This document shows, piece after piece, positions 1 through 5,727 of a DNA stretch of 5,828 nucleotides. A program made the position numbers and the translations under genes. The notes beneath the pieces are model-generated. The model made no database searches. It saw only the letters and a list, made by a program, of their open reading frames with translations, and was not told the DNA's origin. Source of the DNA: Thermoprotei archaeon (GTDB lineage: Archaea > Thermoproteota > Thermoprotei_A > Sulfolobales > Fervidicoccaceae); assembly GCA_022759165.1 (NCBI GenBank), contig JAEMPT010000073.1:1-5828 (forward strand), in the 5' to 3' direction. Numbering within the stretch: the stretch's first letter is position 1; each line of letters starts with the position of its first letter.

Positions 1-165
1 AATGGATGCGGCATCGGCAACCGCATGAACATGTGTGGAGGGATCTCTGACCACCTCGACCTTCCCGCAGATGATAAATTTAAGAGCGAACAGATGCGGG
101 GAACCTGTGAACCCCCCTGGAGGAGCTTTTCCTTTAGGGCGGGGAGGAGGTCAGAGTAGTCAGAT
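1..165 (+). pseudogene. 3' remnant of an IS200/IS605-family tnpB (cut by the window edge)
   Basis: In the frame starting at base 2 the DNA reads MDAASATA, a TGA stop at 26-28, then from about base 35 a tail containing GSLTTSTFPQM, NRCGEPVNPPGG and FPLGRGGGQ. From memory of the family, archaeal TnpB proteins end with a RuvC-III/zinc-ribbon segment (DRDxNAAxNI-like) followed by a tail of the type GSLTTPTAPQM...NRCGEP, so I read this as the last part of a tnpB gene. The in-frame TGA, the poor match to the RuvC-III segment and the open frame running on into reverse gyrase until 250 indicate a decayed copy. The same motif recurs at 5761-5828, where it reads GSLTTPTA. TnpB is the RNA-guided nuclease of these transposons, and its 3' end normally also encodes the omega RNA, so the stretch could still be transcribed as RNA. 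I infer the family from the motif only; the rest of the gene lies outside the window. Confidence 0.6.
125..144 (+). repeat. Element-end-like imperfect hairpin of the IS200/IS605 remnant
   Basis: The arms GCTTTTCC (125-132) and GGGCGGGG (137-144) face each other across a TTTA loop. As RNA the pairing relies on G-C and G-U pairs with one mismatch in the middle and one at the base. The TTTAGGGCGGGGAGGAGGTCA sense pattern resembles the right ends of archaeal IS605-type elements, where a stem closed by a TTTA loop sits just behind the tnpB tail. The left arm seems to have decayed. A better preserved relative is at 5659-5678. Confidence 0.45.
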
Positions 166-169
166 TACT

Positions 170-184
170 CGAAAAGGCTTAAGG
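170..184 (+). promoter_or_regulatory. Probable BRE/TATA promoter of the reverse gyrase operon
   Basis: CGAAAAG followed by GCTTAAGG looks like an archaeal purine-rich BRE and a TATA-like box centred near 180. Transcription would start about 25 bases downstream, near 205, leaving a leader of some 15 nt that holds the Shine-Dalgarno GGAGAGG (204-210), nine bases before the ATG at 220. This Shine-Dalgarno supports the start at 220 over the in-frame ATG at 250, which has none. The promoter starts within a few bases of the transposon-end hairpin region. No operator-like repeat is evident. Confidence 0.5.
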
Positions 185-219
185 TCCCGCTTGCAATTTC
201 AACGGAGAGGATTAAAGGA

Positions 220-3200
220 ATGGATAATGACACCTATGGAATATATATGAACCAATGCCCAAATTGCGATGGTCATATCTCGGATGGTAGGCTTGTCAAG
301 GGATTAGTTTGCGAAAAATGCCTTCCTGAATCACCATCAAACGCTTCTCTCGAAAAGCTTTTAAAGATACTTGAAAATCGCAATGCTCTAAAAAGGCTAA
401 GAAGCGTTTATGAAGTCGAGAAGTCAAGTTTCTCCTTTATAGAGATGTTCGAAAAGGCTTTGGGTTACCCTCCGTGGAGCTCCCAAATTACATGGGCAAA
501 GAGGATCTTCCAAAGAAAGAGCTTCTCTATAATTGCTCCTACTGGTGTAGGAAAAACTGTCTTCGGTCTTATGATGTCTCTTTATTTGGGAAAAAACGAT
601 GGAAAAAGCTACCTAATTTTTCCTACGACTCCCCTAGTCATCCAGATGTGTGAAAAACTTAAACAATTCAACGCCAAAGCCAATGCAATCGAAGACGACG
701 GAATAATCTGCATTCACGCAGGCATGAAGCAATCAGAAAAGAACGCAGCCATAGAAAAGTTGATGGAAGGCAAATTCAGAGTCTTTATCTCTACTTCGAA
801 GTACATGATAAATAAAAACAACGAGCTATCTCGACTGGGTTTCAGCTTCATATTTATCGATGATGTTGACTCGGTATTGAAGAGCAAAAAAAGCATAGAC
901 TCTACCCTGAAATTGATGGGATTCAATGAAGAGATTATTGAAACTGCTTTAAAAGTCATTAAACTGAGGAGAAAGATCGCTTACATGGGGAAAGAGGCTT
1001 CTGAGAAAGATTTGAGGGAACTCGAAAAACTCGAAAGAAAAGTCGAAAAATCTAAAGATAAGGTCAAAAGCGTCCTTGTTGTCAGTAGCGCAACAGGTAA
1101 GGCCAGAGGCAGCAGAGCGCTTCTTTTTAGAGAATTGTTAGGTTTTCAAATTGGTGGCAGAACCGAACTATTTCGCAACGTCGAAGACTTGTACGAAGAG
1201 GTCGAGAACGAAGAGCTCGAATACAAACTCATCGAATTAGTTTCGAAGCTCGGAAAGGGTGGATTGATCTTTGTACCTTCGGACATGGGAACGGCATATG
1301 CTACTAAACTAACAGAAGAGTTGAAAAAAGTAGGAATTAGTGCTGAACCTTTTCACCATAAGTCGCAAAAAGTGCTCAACGATTTCGTAAAAGGGGAAAT
1401 AGATGTACTAGTAGGAGTAGCCGTATATTATGGAGTTATGGTAAGGGGGCTCGATCTCCCTTCTGCAGTAAGATATGCCGTTTTCGTCCGCCCGCCTAGG
1501 TTTAAATTTTCCCTTGATTTGGTGGGAGCGCATCCAATAAGCATAGTGAAGTTGCTTTCAGCTATATCTGAAGCTAAAATCCCCAAGATCTCCGACCAGG
1601 CCAGAAGATTTTTAATTCCTCTTCGAAGATCGGTTAGGAGGCTCTCGCCGGCGGCTCTTACGGCTTTATCAACAGGGTCTCAAATAAGCGAGGGGCTCGA
1701 GCCAATTCTGAAGCAATTAAACGAATCGAAGCAATTTCTTAAAGCTGCTTTAGAAATAGATCAGGTCCGAAAGGCGCTCATGGATACAGGGGATGTATTT
1801 ATAGAGAAAGACTCAAGAGGAGAATTCATTGTTATTCCTGATGCTAAGACATACATACAGGCTACAGGAAGGACAAGTAGGCTTTATGCAGGTGGACTCA
1901 CTAAGGGGCTTGCGGTAACCCTCGTTAAAAAGGACGAACTTCCATTGCTTTTCTCGCTGCAGAAAAACCTTTCGTATTATATCGACAGATTTTCTTTCAA
2001 AAAATTGAGCGAGGTAAATTTGGAGGAAATAATAAAGGAGATCGATAGGGACAGAAGATCAGTCGTTGAAGTATTATCTGGGAAAGAGGTCTATCGGCTG
2101 AAGGAACTCGTTAAAACAGCATTAATGATAGTAGAGTCCCCAAATAAAGCCAGAACAATTAGCAACTTTTTTGGACGTCCGAGCGTTAGAGTTCTTCCTA
2201 ACGGTGGTAAAGCTTACGAGGTTACAATAGGCAACCTAACGCTTACGATCACAGCAACTGAAGGGCATGTTGTGGATTTGGTTCCTAGAGCTGGACCGGA
2301 TGTCCTTGAATATGCTGAGCTCAGAACCGAGCTATACGGAGTAGCTTACGATAGAAAAGAAAAGAAATTCCTCCCAGTATATTCAACGATAAAGAAGTGC
2401 AGGGATTGCGGTTACCAATTCGTTGAAGACTCAAGGGTTTGTCCTAGGTGCGGGAGCAGCAGAATACTGGACAAAAAAGAGGTCATCGAGTCGTTGAGGG
2501 AATTAGCTACTGAGTTCGATAAGGTGCTTGTAGCTACTGATCCAGACGCGGAGGGCGAGAAGATAGGTTGGGATATTGCTGTACTCCTCAGGCCCCTCAG
2601 CAGGGAAGTTAAGAGAATAGAATTCCACGAAGTAACTAGGAGAGCAATTCTAGAAGCATTGAGCAATGAAAGGCTAATCGATGAAAAGCTAGTATGCGCA
2701 CAGATCGTGAGAAGGATAGAGGATCGGTGGATAGGCTTCTCTCTCTCAAAGAAGCTTCAGACTGATTTCTGGCCGGAATATTGCAAGCGGAAGGGGTTAA
2801 AAAAATGCAAAGAGAACAAAAATCTTTCTGCAGGGAGAGTACAGACCCCAGTTCTAGGGTGGATAATTGATCGGTATAATCAACACGTTAAGAGCGATAG
2901 AACAGTTAAAGTAGTCCAAGCAAAGCTCGGGGGTACTTTGAGGGAAATAGAGTTTGTCGCTCAGGGAAAGGAGGATGAAAAAGCTAATGATTCGACCACC
3001 TTGAAAATCGAAGTACTTGGGGAAGAAAGGATTAAGATGAACCCGCTGCCTCCATTTACAACCGATACGATGATATCCGAGGCCAATAAGGCCTTAAGGC
3101 TATCAGCTCATGAAGTCATGGCCCTCGCTCAGGATTTATTTGAGCTTGGTCTGATTACATACCATAGAACCGACAGCACCAGAGTCTCTTCCGTTGGAAT

Positions 3201-3963
3201 AGAAATAGCGAAGGAGTATTTGAAGAAACTCAAGGGAGAGAAATGGGCAGATTATTTTGTCCCTAGGTCATGGGGAGAAGGAGGGGCTCATGAAGCGATT
3301 AGGCCGACGAAGCCAATTAGCAAGGATGAATTAGCTAGGTTACTGGAAGAAGGAGAGATAGAATTCGTCAGGACGCCAACATCAAAGCATCTATCCCTTT
3401 ATGACTTGATCTTCCGTAGATTCGTAGCTTCGCAAATGAGGCCTGCTGAGTATTTGGTACAGAAGGTCAGGCTTAAATTCGGTGAACTCTCGAAGGAAAT
3501 GGAAATTCACACAGACGTTATATATGAGCAGGGTTTCATGGAAATATATCTTCCCTTCAAGCTTGACAAGCCATTGCCTTCAGGTGAATTTGAAATCAGC
3601 GCAGTGAGATCTTATAAAAAGAGGCTCGTGCCATTATTCACTCAAGGAGATGTTGTCGCCTTAATGAAAGAAAGAGGAATAGGGAGGCCAAGCACATATG
3701 CAACAATCATCTCTAAGTTGCAGTCAAGGAAATATGTGGTCGAGAGTAAGCGGTTCGGAAAGCTCATCCCAACTGAGCTCGGTATAAACATTTTTAATTA
3801 CTTGAGCGAAAAATTTAGTAATATGGTTAGCGAAGAAAGAACAAGATCGCTGGAACTGAAAATGGATTCCGTCAGCGAAGGAAAATTAAAGCATTCCGAA
3901 GTTATTGCAGAGCTATATAGAGAGATAGAAACCTTAGAGGGTTTGGAGGATTATAGGAAATGA
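220..3963 (+). CDS. rgy: Reverse gyrase (helicase-like domain plus topoisomerase IA), full length
   Basis: Introduces positive supercoils into DNA using ATP; the hallmark enzyme of hyperthermophiles, acting on the chromosome. The 1247 residues run in the standard order. There is an N-terminal zinc finger (C13, C16, C31, C34). The SF2 helicase part has Walker A APTGVGKT (106-113), Walker B DDVD (214-217), SSAT (289-292), a GVMVRGLDLP segment (405-414) and QATGRTSR (547-554). The topoisomerase IA part begins near 634 with the TOPRIM glutamate in VESPNKA (E639), a second zinc finger (C727, C730, C741, C744) and the acidic triad D774-D776-E778 in DPDAEGE. The catalytic tyrosine is Y981 in TYHRTDS, followed by GAHEAIRPT (1022-1030) and GIGRPSTYATII (1153-1164). 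All catalytic motifs are intact, length is normal, and there is no intein. The start at 220 follows GGAGAGG at nine-base spacing. It is the first gene of an operon and overlaps the next gene by four bases. Confidence 0.97.
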   Translation: MDNDTYGIYMNQCPNCDGHISDGRLVKGLVCEKCLPESPSNASLEKLLKILENRNALKRLRSVYEVEKSSFSFIEMFEKALGYPPWSSQITWAKRIFQRKSFSIIAPTGVGKTVFGLMMSLYLGKNDGKSYLIFPTTPLVIQMCEKLKQFNAKANAIEDDGIICIHAGMKQSEKNAAIEKLMEGKFRVFISTSKYMINKNNELSRLGFSFIFIDDVDSVLKSKKSIDSTLKLMGFNEEIIETALKVIKLRRKIAYMGKEASEKDLRELEKLERKVEKSKDKVKSVLVVSSATGKARGSRALLFRELLGFQIGGRTELFRNVEDLYEEVENEELEYKLIELVSKLGKGGLIFVPSDMGTAYATKLTEELKKVGISAEPFHHKSQKVLNDFVKGEIDVLVGVAVYYGVMVRGLDLPSAVRYAVFVRPPRFKFSLDLVGAHPISIVKLLSAISEAKIPKISDQARRFLIPLRRSVRRLSPAALTALSTGSQISEGLEPILKQLNESKQFLKAALEIDQVRKALMDTGDVFIEKDSRGEFIVIPDAKTYIQATGRTSRLYAGGLTKGLAVTLVKKDELPLLFSLQKNLSYYIDRFSFKKLSEVNLEEIIKEIDRDRRSVVEVLSGKEVYRLKELVKTALMIVESPNKARTISNFFGRPSVRVLPNGGKAYEVTIGNLTLTITATEGHVVDLVPRAGPDVLEYAELRTELYGVAYDRKEKKFLPVYSTIKKCRDCGYQFVEDSRVCPRCGSSRILDKKEVIESLRELATEFDKVLVATDPDAEGEKIGWDIAVLLRPLSREVKRIEFHEVTRRAILEALSNERLIDEKLVCAQIVRRIEDRWIGFSLSKKLQTDFWPEYCKRKGLKKCKENKNLSAGRVQTPVLGWIIDRYNQHVKSDRTVKVVQAKLGGTLREIEFVAQGKEDEKANDSTTLKIEVLGEERIKMNPLPPFTTDTMISEANKALRLSAHEVMALAQDLFELGLITYHRTDSTRVSSVGIEIAKEYLKKLKGEKWADYFVPRSWGEGGAHEAIRPTKPISKDELARLLEEGEIEFVRTPTSKHLSLYDLIFRRFVASQMRPAEYLVQKVRLKFGELSKEMEIHTDVIYEQGFMEIYLPFKLDKPLPSGEFEISAVRSYKKRLVPLFTQGDVVALMKERGIGRPSTYATIISKLQSRKYVVESKRFGKLIPTELGINIFNYLSEKFSNMVSEERTRSLELKMDSVSEGKLKHSEVIAELYREIETLEGLEDYRK
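3945..3950 (+). promoter_or_regulatory. Strong Shine-Dalgarno for the downstream nitrilase-like gene, inside rgy
   Basis: GGAGGA lies within the last codons of reverse gyrase, nine bases before the ATG at 3960, the same spacing as for rgy itself. Together with the ATGA stop/start overlap it suggests that the second gene is translated from the same mRNA, by coupling, re-initiation or both. Confidence 0.75.
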
Positions 3964-4853
3964 GAATAGCTATAGCTCACATATCGCTCAAGTTAATGTC
4001 TAAGAAGGTTAATTTCGAAAAGGCAAAGAGAGTGGTTCACGAGGCAAAGCAGAGAGGAGCTAAAGCAGTTATATTGCCTTCAATGCTGAACATAGGTCCT
4101 ATATTTTCTTTCTATAGCCCTGCCCAAGTGAAATCTATCGTTAGAAATCACGCAGAGAGGATCCCCTCGGGTCCTACTGCCACTTTTCTTTCATCGTTAG
4201 CGGTTTCCAGTGGCGTCTTCATAATTTCTGGCCCAATAATTGAGAGGGCCGGGCCAAAAGTTTTCCTAACATCATTCGCCGTTTCTCCAGCCGGCTCATT
4301 TTTGAAAAGGTACAGGAAAATCGTGTTGAACCCTATAGACAGGACCTTGGGCTTCTCGGAGGGGAGGACGCTTGAGTTTTTTGACCTCAAGGAAAAGTAT
4401 GGAGTTTTGATTGAAGGAGATGTTTTGTTCCCAGAGATAGCTAGAGGTCTCACGATTTTGGGCTCTACTGTCCTTTTAGCTTTTCCAAGGATAGAGCCCG
4501 CCTTTGACAAGAAGCTCAGAAAATTGCTTGAAGCTAGGAGCATAGAAAATAACTTGCCAATAATTTCAATGGGTGGAATGGTTAAGAGCCAAGAACAGAC
4601 TCTTTCCGAGCTTCCAACATACATATTTGACCCTTCGGAAGGATTATTGGAAGAGATATTACTTGAAGGAGGAAAATCCGAGGAAAAAAAGGAGGAGGAT
4701 GAGAGGGTAGTTATACTAGAGCTGCAGAACTATACTCAAAAATCATACACCCAAGATCAGAAATATTCCTATAGCTTATATTCAATCATTTACAGAAACC
4801 TCAAAAGGTATCTAGAGGGGAAGGTAGGAGAGACTGAAGAGAAAGAGGAGTGA
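3960..4853 (+). CDS. Nitrilase-superfamily (carbon-nitrogen hydrolase fold) protein, probably catalytically inactive
   Basis: A 297-residue protein with the nitrilase-fold landmarks in order: MRIAIAHISL at the start, AKAVILPS (34-41), RYRKIVLNP (117-125), GVLIEGDVLFPE (148-159), GSTVLLAFP (168-176) and ARSIENNLPIISMGG (192-206). Active members use a Glu-Lys-Cys triad. Here the Glu that follows the conserved Pro is Ser41 and the Cys of the usual ICYD motif is Glu152 (IEGD); only Lys120 remains. Amide or nitrile hydrolysis by the normal mechanism is therefore unlikely, and a binding, scaffolding or regulatory role is more plausible. A charged insert (about 238-249, rich in E and K) and a Tyr/Gln-rich segment (258-278) precede an acidic end. 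No signal peptide or membrane segment is seen, so it should be cytoplasmic. It begins inside the rgy stop codon (ATGA) with a GGAGGA site, so it is co-expressed with reverse gyrase. The fold assignment is firm; the function is unknown. Confidence 0.85.
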   Translation: MRIAIAHISLKLMSKKVNFEKAKRVVHEAKQRGAKAVILPSMLNIGPIFSFYSPAQVKSIVRNHAERIPSGPTATFLSSLAVSSGVFIISGPIIERAGPKVFLTSFAVSPAGSFLKRYRKIVLNPIDRTLGFSEGRTLEFFDLKEKYGVLIEGDVLFPEIARGLTILGSTVLLAFPRIEPAFDKKLRKLLEARSIENNLPIISMGGMVKSQEQTLSELPTYIFDPSEGLLEEILLEGGKSEEKKEEDERVVILELQNYTQKSYTQDQKYSYSLYSIIYRNLKRYLEGKVGETEEKEE

Positions 4854-4856
4854 ATT

Positions 4857-4870
4857 AAAGGGCTACCTTT
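4857..4870 (+). other. Small hairpin just after the operon's last stop codon
   Basis: AAAGG (4857-4861) and CCTTT (4866-4870) can pair around the loop GCTA, three bases past the TGA at 4851-4853. It has no following T-run, so it is at best a weak 3'-end structure of the operon mRNA. Confidence 0.25.
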
Positions 4871-4909
4871 GAAGAGCCTTGCCCGCAAATTGGCTAATAA
4901 TGAAAGAAA

Positions 4910-4943
4910 TTCACAAAGTTCTACACCAACTTCACTTTGTGAA
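4910..4943. repeat. 10-bp perfect inverted repeat, possible terminator for - strand transcripts
   Basis: TTCACAAAGT (4910-4919) and ACTTTGTGAA (4934-4943) are exact reverse complements separated by 14 bases. Read on the - strand, the hairpin is followed by the T-rich TTTCTTTCATT, which would suit termination of transcripts coming from the tRNA/eL40 side. On the + strand it is followed by an A-run, so it is not a conventional + strand terminator. A protein-binding site is an alternative. Confidence 0.5.
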
Positions 4944-4953
4944 AAATGGCTCC

Positions 4954-5000
4954 ATTTAAGCTTAAATAAGGTAATGTTTGTTTCACTTCCTTTAAAGGAA
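4954..5000. repeat. Two perfect 14-bp palindromes in the intergenic gap
   Basis: ATTTAAGCTTAAAT (4954-4967) and TTCCTTTAAAGGAA (4987-5000) are each perfectly self-complementary, with centres 33 bases apart (about three helical turns). Both contain a TATA-like core (TTTAAG, TTTAAA). No gene starts within reach on the + strand, and on the - strand there is only the 3' end of the nitrilase-like gene. They could be binding sites for a dimeric regulator or the promoter of an unrecognised small RNA. The remaining gap (4854-5047) holds no coding region that I can support. Confidence 0.45.
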
Positions 5001-5047
5001 ATGACATTCATCATATAGGAGTTGCCTTCTGAAGAGAAAACGTCTTA

Positions 5048-5159
5048 TGGAGCCGGGGGCGGGATTTGAACCCGCGAGAAAACGGGTTTCTACTAAACGG
5101 GCGAATACTAGAAGCAACCATCTGCAGCCCGCCGCCTTAGACCGCTCGGCCACCCCGGC
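5048..5159 (-). tRNA. tRNA-Cys (anticodon GCA), intron-containing, CCA encoded
   Basis: The acceptor arms GCCGGGG (5159-5153) and CCCCGGC (5058-5052) pair perfectly, followed by discriminator U (5051) and an encoded CCA (5050-5048). The T arm is GCGGG-TTCAAAT-CCCGC (5075-5059). The D arm is GCCG-AGCGGTCTA-AGGC, and the anticodon stem is GCGGG/CCCGT. The loop is CTGCAGA with anticodon GCA (5125-5123). U73 and GCA both identify cysteine. After removal of a 34-nt intron the RNA is 75 nt plus CCA, with a six-base variable loop. A TATA-like ATTTATTTT (5194-5186) lies about 30 bp upstream, so it may have its own promoter, although eL40 is only 43 bp upstream on the same strand. A TTTT run (5040-5037) lies just past the 3' end and may terminate transcription. 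Confidence 0.93.
5088..5121 (-). other. tRNA-Cys intron (34 nt) at position 37/38
   Basis: The intron lies between G37 (5122) and A38 (5087), the canonical archaeal site. A bulge-helix-bulge forms as expected: CTGC (loop bases 32-35) pairs with GTAG near the intron's 3' end (C-G, U-A, G-U, C-G), flanked by the three-base bulges AGA and AAA. Cutting each after its second base gives exactly these borders. The outer helix is the anticodon stem; the inner helix inside the intron is weak (U-A, G-U, G-U), so the motif is of a relaxed type. The intron would be removed by the tRNA splicing endonuclease and RNA ligase RtcB. It carries a second copy of CCCGTTT (see findings). Confidence 0.85.
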
Positions 5160-5185
5160 CCAAATTATATAGTTCACTCAAATGG

Positions 5186-5194
5186 AAAATAAAT
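5186..5194 (-). promoter_or_regulatory. Possible TATA-like box for tRNA-Cys
   Basis: ATTTATTTT on the - strand is centred about 30 bp before the mature tRNA 5' end and about a dozen bases past the eL40 stop. The closer CTATATAATTTG stretch (5172-5161) looks more TATA-like but is too near the tRNA, as initiation would fall inside it. Confidence 0.35.
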
Positions 5195-5202
5195 CTTCAT
5201 CT

Positions 5203-5373
5203 TCAGCCTTTTTTCATTCCGAGCTTCTTCTTCTTCGGTCTCAGGCTTTTGCTTCCACACCTTCTACATTTTGTTGCATTCGGCGGGTTTAAAGCGCCGC
5301 ATTTCCTGCAAACCATCTTATCCAGAACTCTCTTACTTACTATATTCACTAATACCGGGTCTCTTATAGGCAC
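5203..5373 (-). CDS. rpl40e: 50S ribosomal protein eL40 (L40e)
   Basis: A 56-codon gene with a GTG start (5373-5371) and TGA stop (5205-5203). The protein begins VPIRDPVLVNIVSKRVLDK, where the initiating V is read as Met. It has a four-cysteine zinc site CRKCGALNPPNATKCRRCG (C22, C25, C36, C39) and ends in a lysine-rich LRPKKKKLGMKKG, matching archaeal eL40 in length (around 50 residues), motif and charge. It is a structural component of the large ribosomal subunit that binds zinc and rRNA. The start is supported by GGAGAGGG (5388-5381), seven bases before GTG; the preceding sequence offers no better start. In archaea eL40 is a small stand-alone gene; here it precedes tRNA-Cys on the same strand by 43 bp. 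It is short and starts with GTG, so automatic callers easily miss it. Confidence 0.95.
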   Translation of the reverse strand: MPIRDPVLVNIVSKRVLDKMVCRKCGALNPPNATKCRRCGSKSLRPKKKKLGMKKG

Positions 5374-5410
5374 TTTTGTTCCCTCTCCGATTTTTAAGTT
5401 TGAAGCAAGA

Positions 5411-5422
5411 CGTTTTAAAGCC
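5411..5422 (-). promoter_or_regulatory. Probable TATA box for eL40
   Basis: The - strand reads GGCTTTAAAACG with a TATA-like CTTTAAAA at 5420-5413. Initiation about 25 bp downstream, near 5390, would give a leader of roughly 16 nt containing the GGAGAGGG site. This is the same compact layout as the rgy promoter. Confidence 0.5.
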
Positions 5423-5466
5423 GTATAGGTTTATTTAGTTTTCTTTTGTCCTTAGCTTTCTTAGCT

Positions 5467-5480
5467 AAAAACTCTTAAAG
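5467..5480 (+). promoter_or_regulatory. Possible promoter of the C/D box sRNA
   Basis: AAAACT followed by CTTAAAG (5474-5480) resembles BRE plus TATA. Initiation about 25 bases on would fall near 5503, right at the terminal stem of the sRNA. A second AT-rich stretch (AATAATATAA, 5491-5500) is too close to the RNA to be its TATA box. Confidence 0.4.
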
Positions 5481-5504
5481 GCCTTGACTTAATAATATAA
5501 ACGA

Positions 5505-5575
5505 AAGAGGGACGATGATGAGGGTTGGTATTTCTGAAATAATGAGGATTGACACCAATTCTGAGGCAACCTCTT
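5505..5575 (+). ncRNA. C/D box sRNA (2'-O-methylation guide)
   Basis: All four boxes occur with ideal archaeal spacing: box C ATGATGA (5515-5521), a 12-nt guide GGGTTGGTATTT (5522-5533), box D' CTGA (5534-5537), a four-base spacer, box C' ATGAGGA (5542-5548, one change from RTGATGA), a second 12-nt guide TTGACACCAATT (5549-5560) and box D CTGA (5561-5564). AAGAGG (5505-5510) and CCTCTT (5570-5575) close a terminal stem. Such RNAs bind L7Ae, Nop5 and fibrillarin and direct methylation of the base paired to the fifth nucleotide before D or D'. Predicted targets would contain AAATACCAACCC (fifth base A, D' guide) and AATTGGTGTCAA (fifth base G, D guide). Targets cannot be confirmed from this window. 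The RNA is divergent to eL40 and about 140 bp from its start. Confidence 0.88.
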
Positions 5576-5645
5576 ATAATCAAAAGATTTTCGCATTAGA
5601 GTCATAAGGAGAAAAAACTTTTTAGTTTGTCGCATCTGATATATC

Positions 5646-5678
5646 TTACAACTGAAAGCCTCGCCATTTATGGCGGGG
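5646..5678 (+). repeat. IS200/IS605-type end hairpin preceded by TTAC
   Basis: CCTCGCCA (5659-5666) and TGGCGGGG (5671-5678) form an 8-bp stem with one T-G pair around a TTTA loop. A TTAC tetranucleotide (5646-5649) precedes it by nine bases. Known Y1 elements such as IS608 insert 3' of TTAC and carry an imperfect hairpin close to the left end, so this could be a left end. Hairpins of this kind with a TTTA loop also occur at right ends, so the polarity is not proven. The stem is far better preserved than the one at 125-144. Confidence 0.5.
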
Positions 5679-5727
5679 ATGATAAAAGCTTACAGGTTTT
5701 CTCTGCTCTGATTGCTTTTGATGATGA

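Noticed and set aside
35..250. 71-codon frame overlapping the start of reverse gyrase as a gene of its own
   Set aside because: Its first part matches a tnpB tail and the rest is accidental read-on into the rgy leader and first codons; the upstream frame has a stop only three codons before the GTG.
714..959. Open frame on the - strand inside reverse gyrase, and a similar one at 2412-2666
   Set aside because: Both lie fully within the strongly supported reverse gyrase gene, show no recognisable motif and have no promoter or Shine-Dalgarno of note.
4148..4624. 158-codon open frame on the - strand opposite the nitrilase-like gene
   Set aside because: The + strand frame carries clear nitrilase-fold motifs and an operon context; the opposite frame has none and looks like an antisense shadow.
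5008..5014. ATGATGA box C on the - strand upstream of the palindromes
   Set aside because: No CTGA box follows at guide distance on that strand.
4992..5177. 61-codon open frame on the - strand across the tRNA
   Set aside because: It is a translation of the tRNA-Cys gene and its flanks; the GVAERSKAAGC-like string is a familiar artefact of translating tRNA DNA.
5615..5628. AAACT-TTTT-AGTTT hairpin and a TCGCAT direct repeat (5591-5596, 5630-5635)
   Set aside because: Too short and AT-rich to separate from chance, with no gene or element border to give them meaning.
5679..5727. Second C/D box sRNA using ATGATAA (5679-5685), CTGA (5708-5711) and ATGATGA (5721-5727)
   Set aside because: The interval before CTGA is 22 nt rather than about 12, and no CTGA follows the second C-like box until 5806, so the spacing does not fit.
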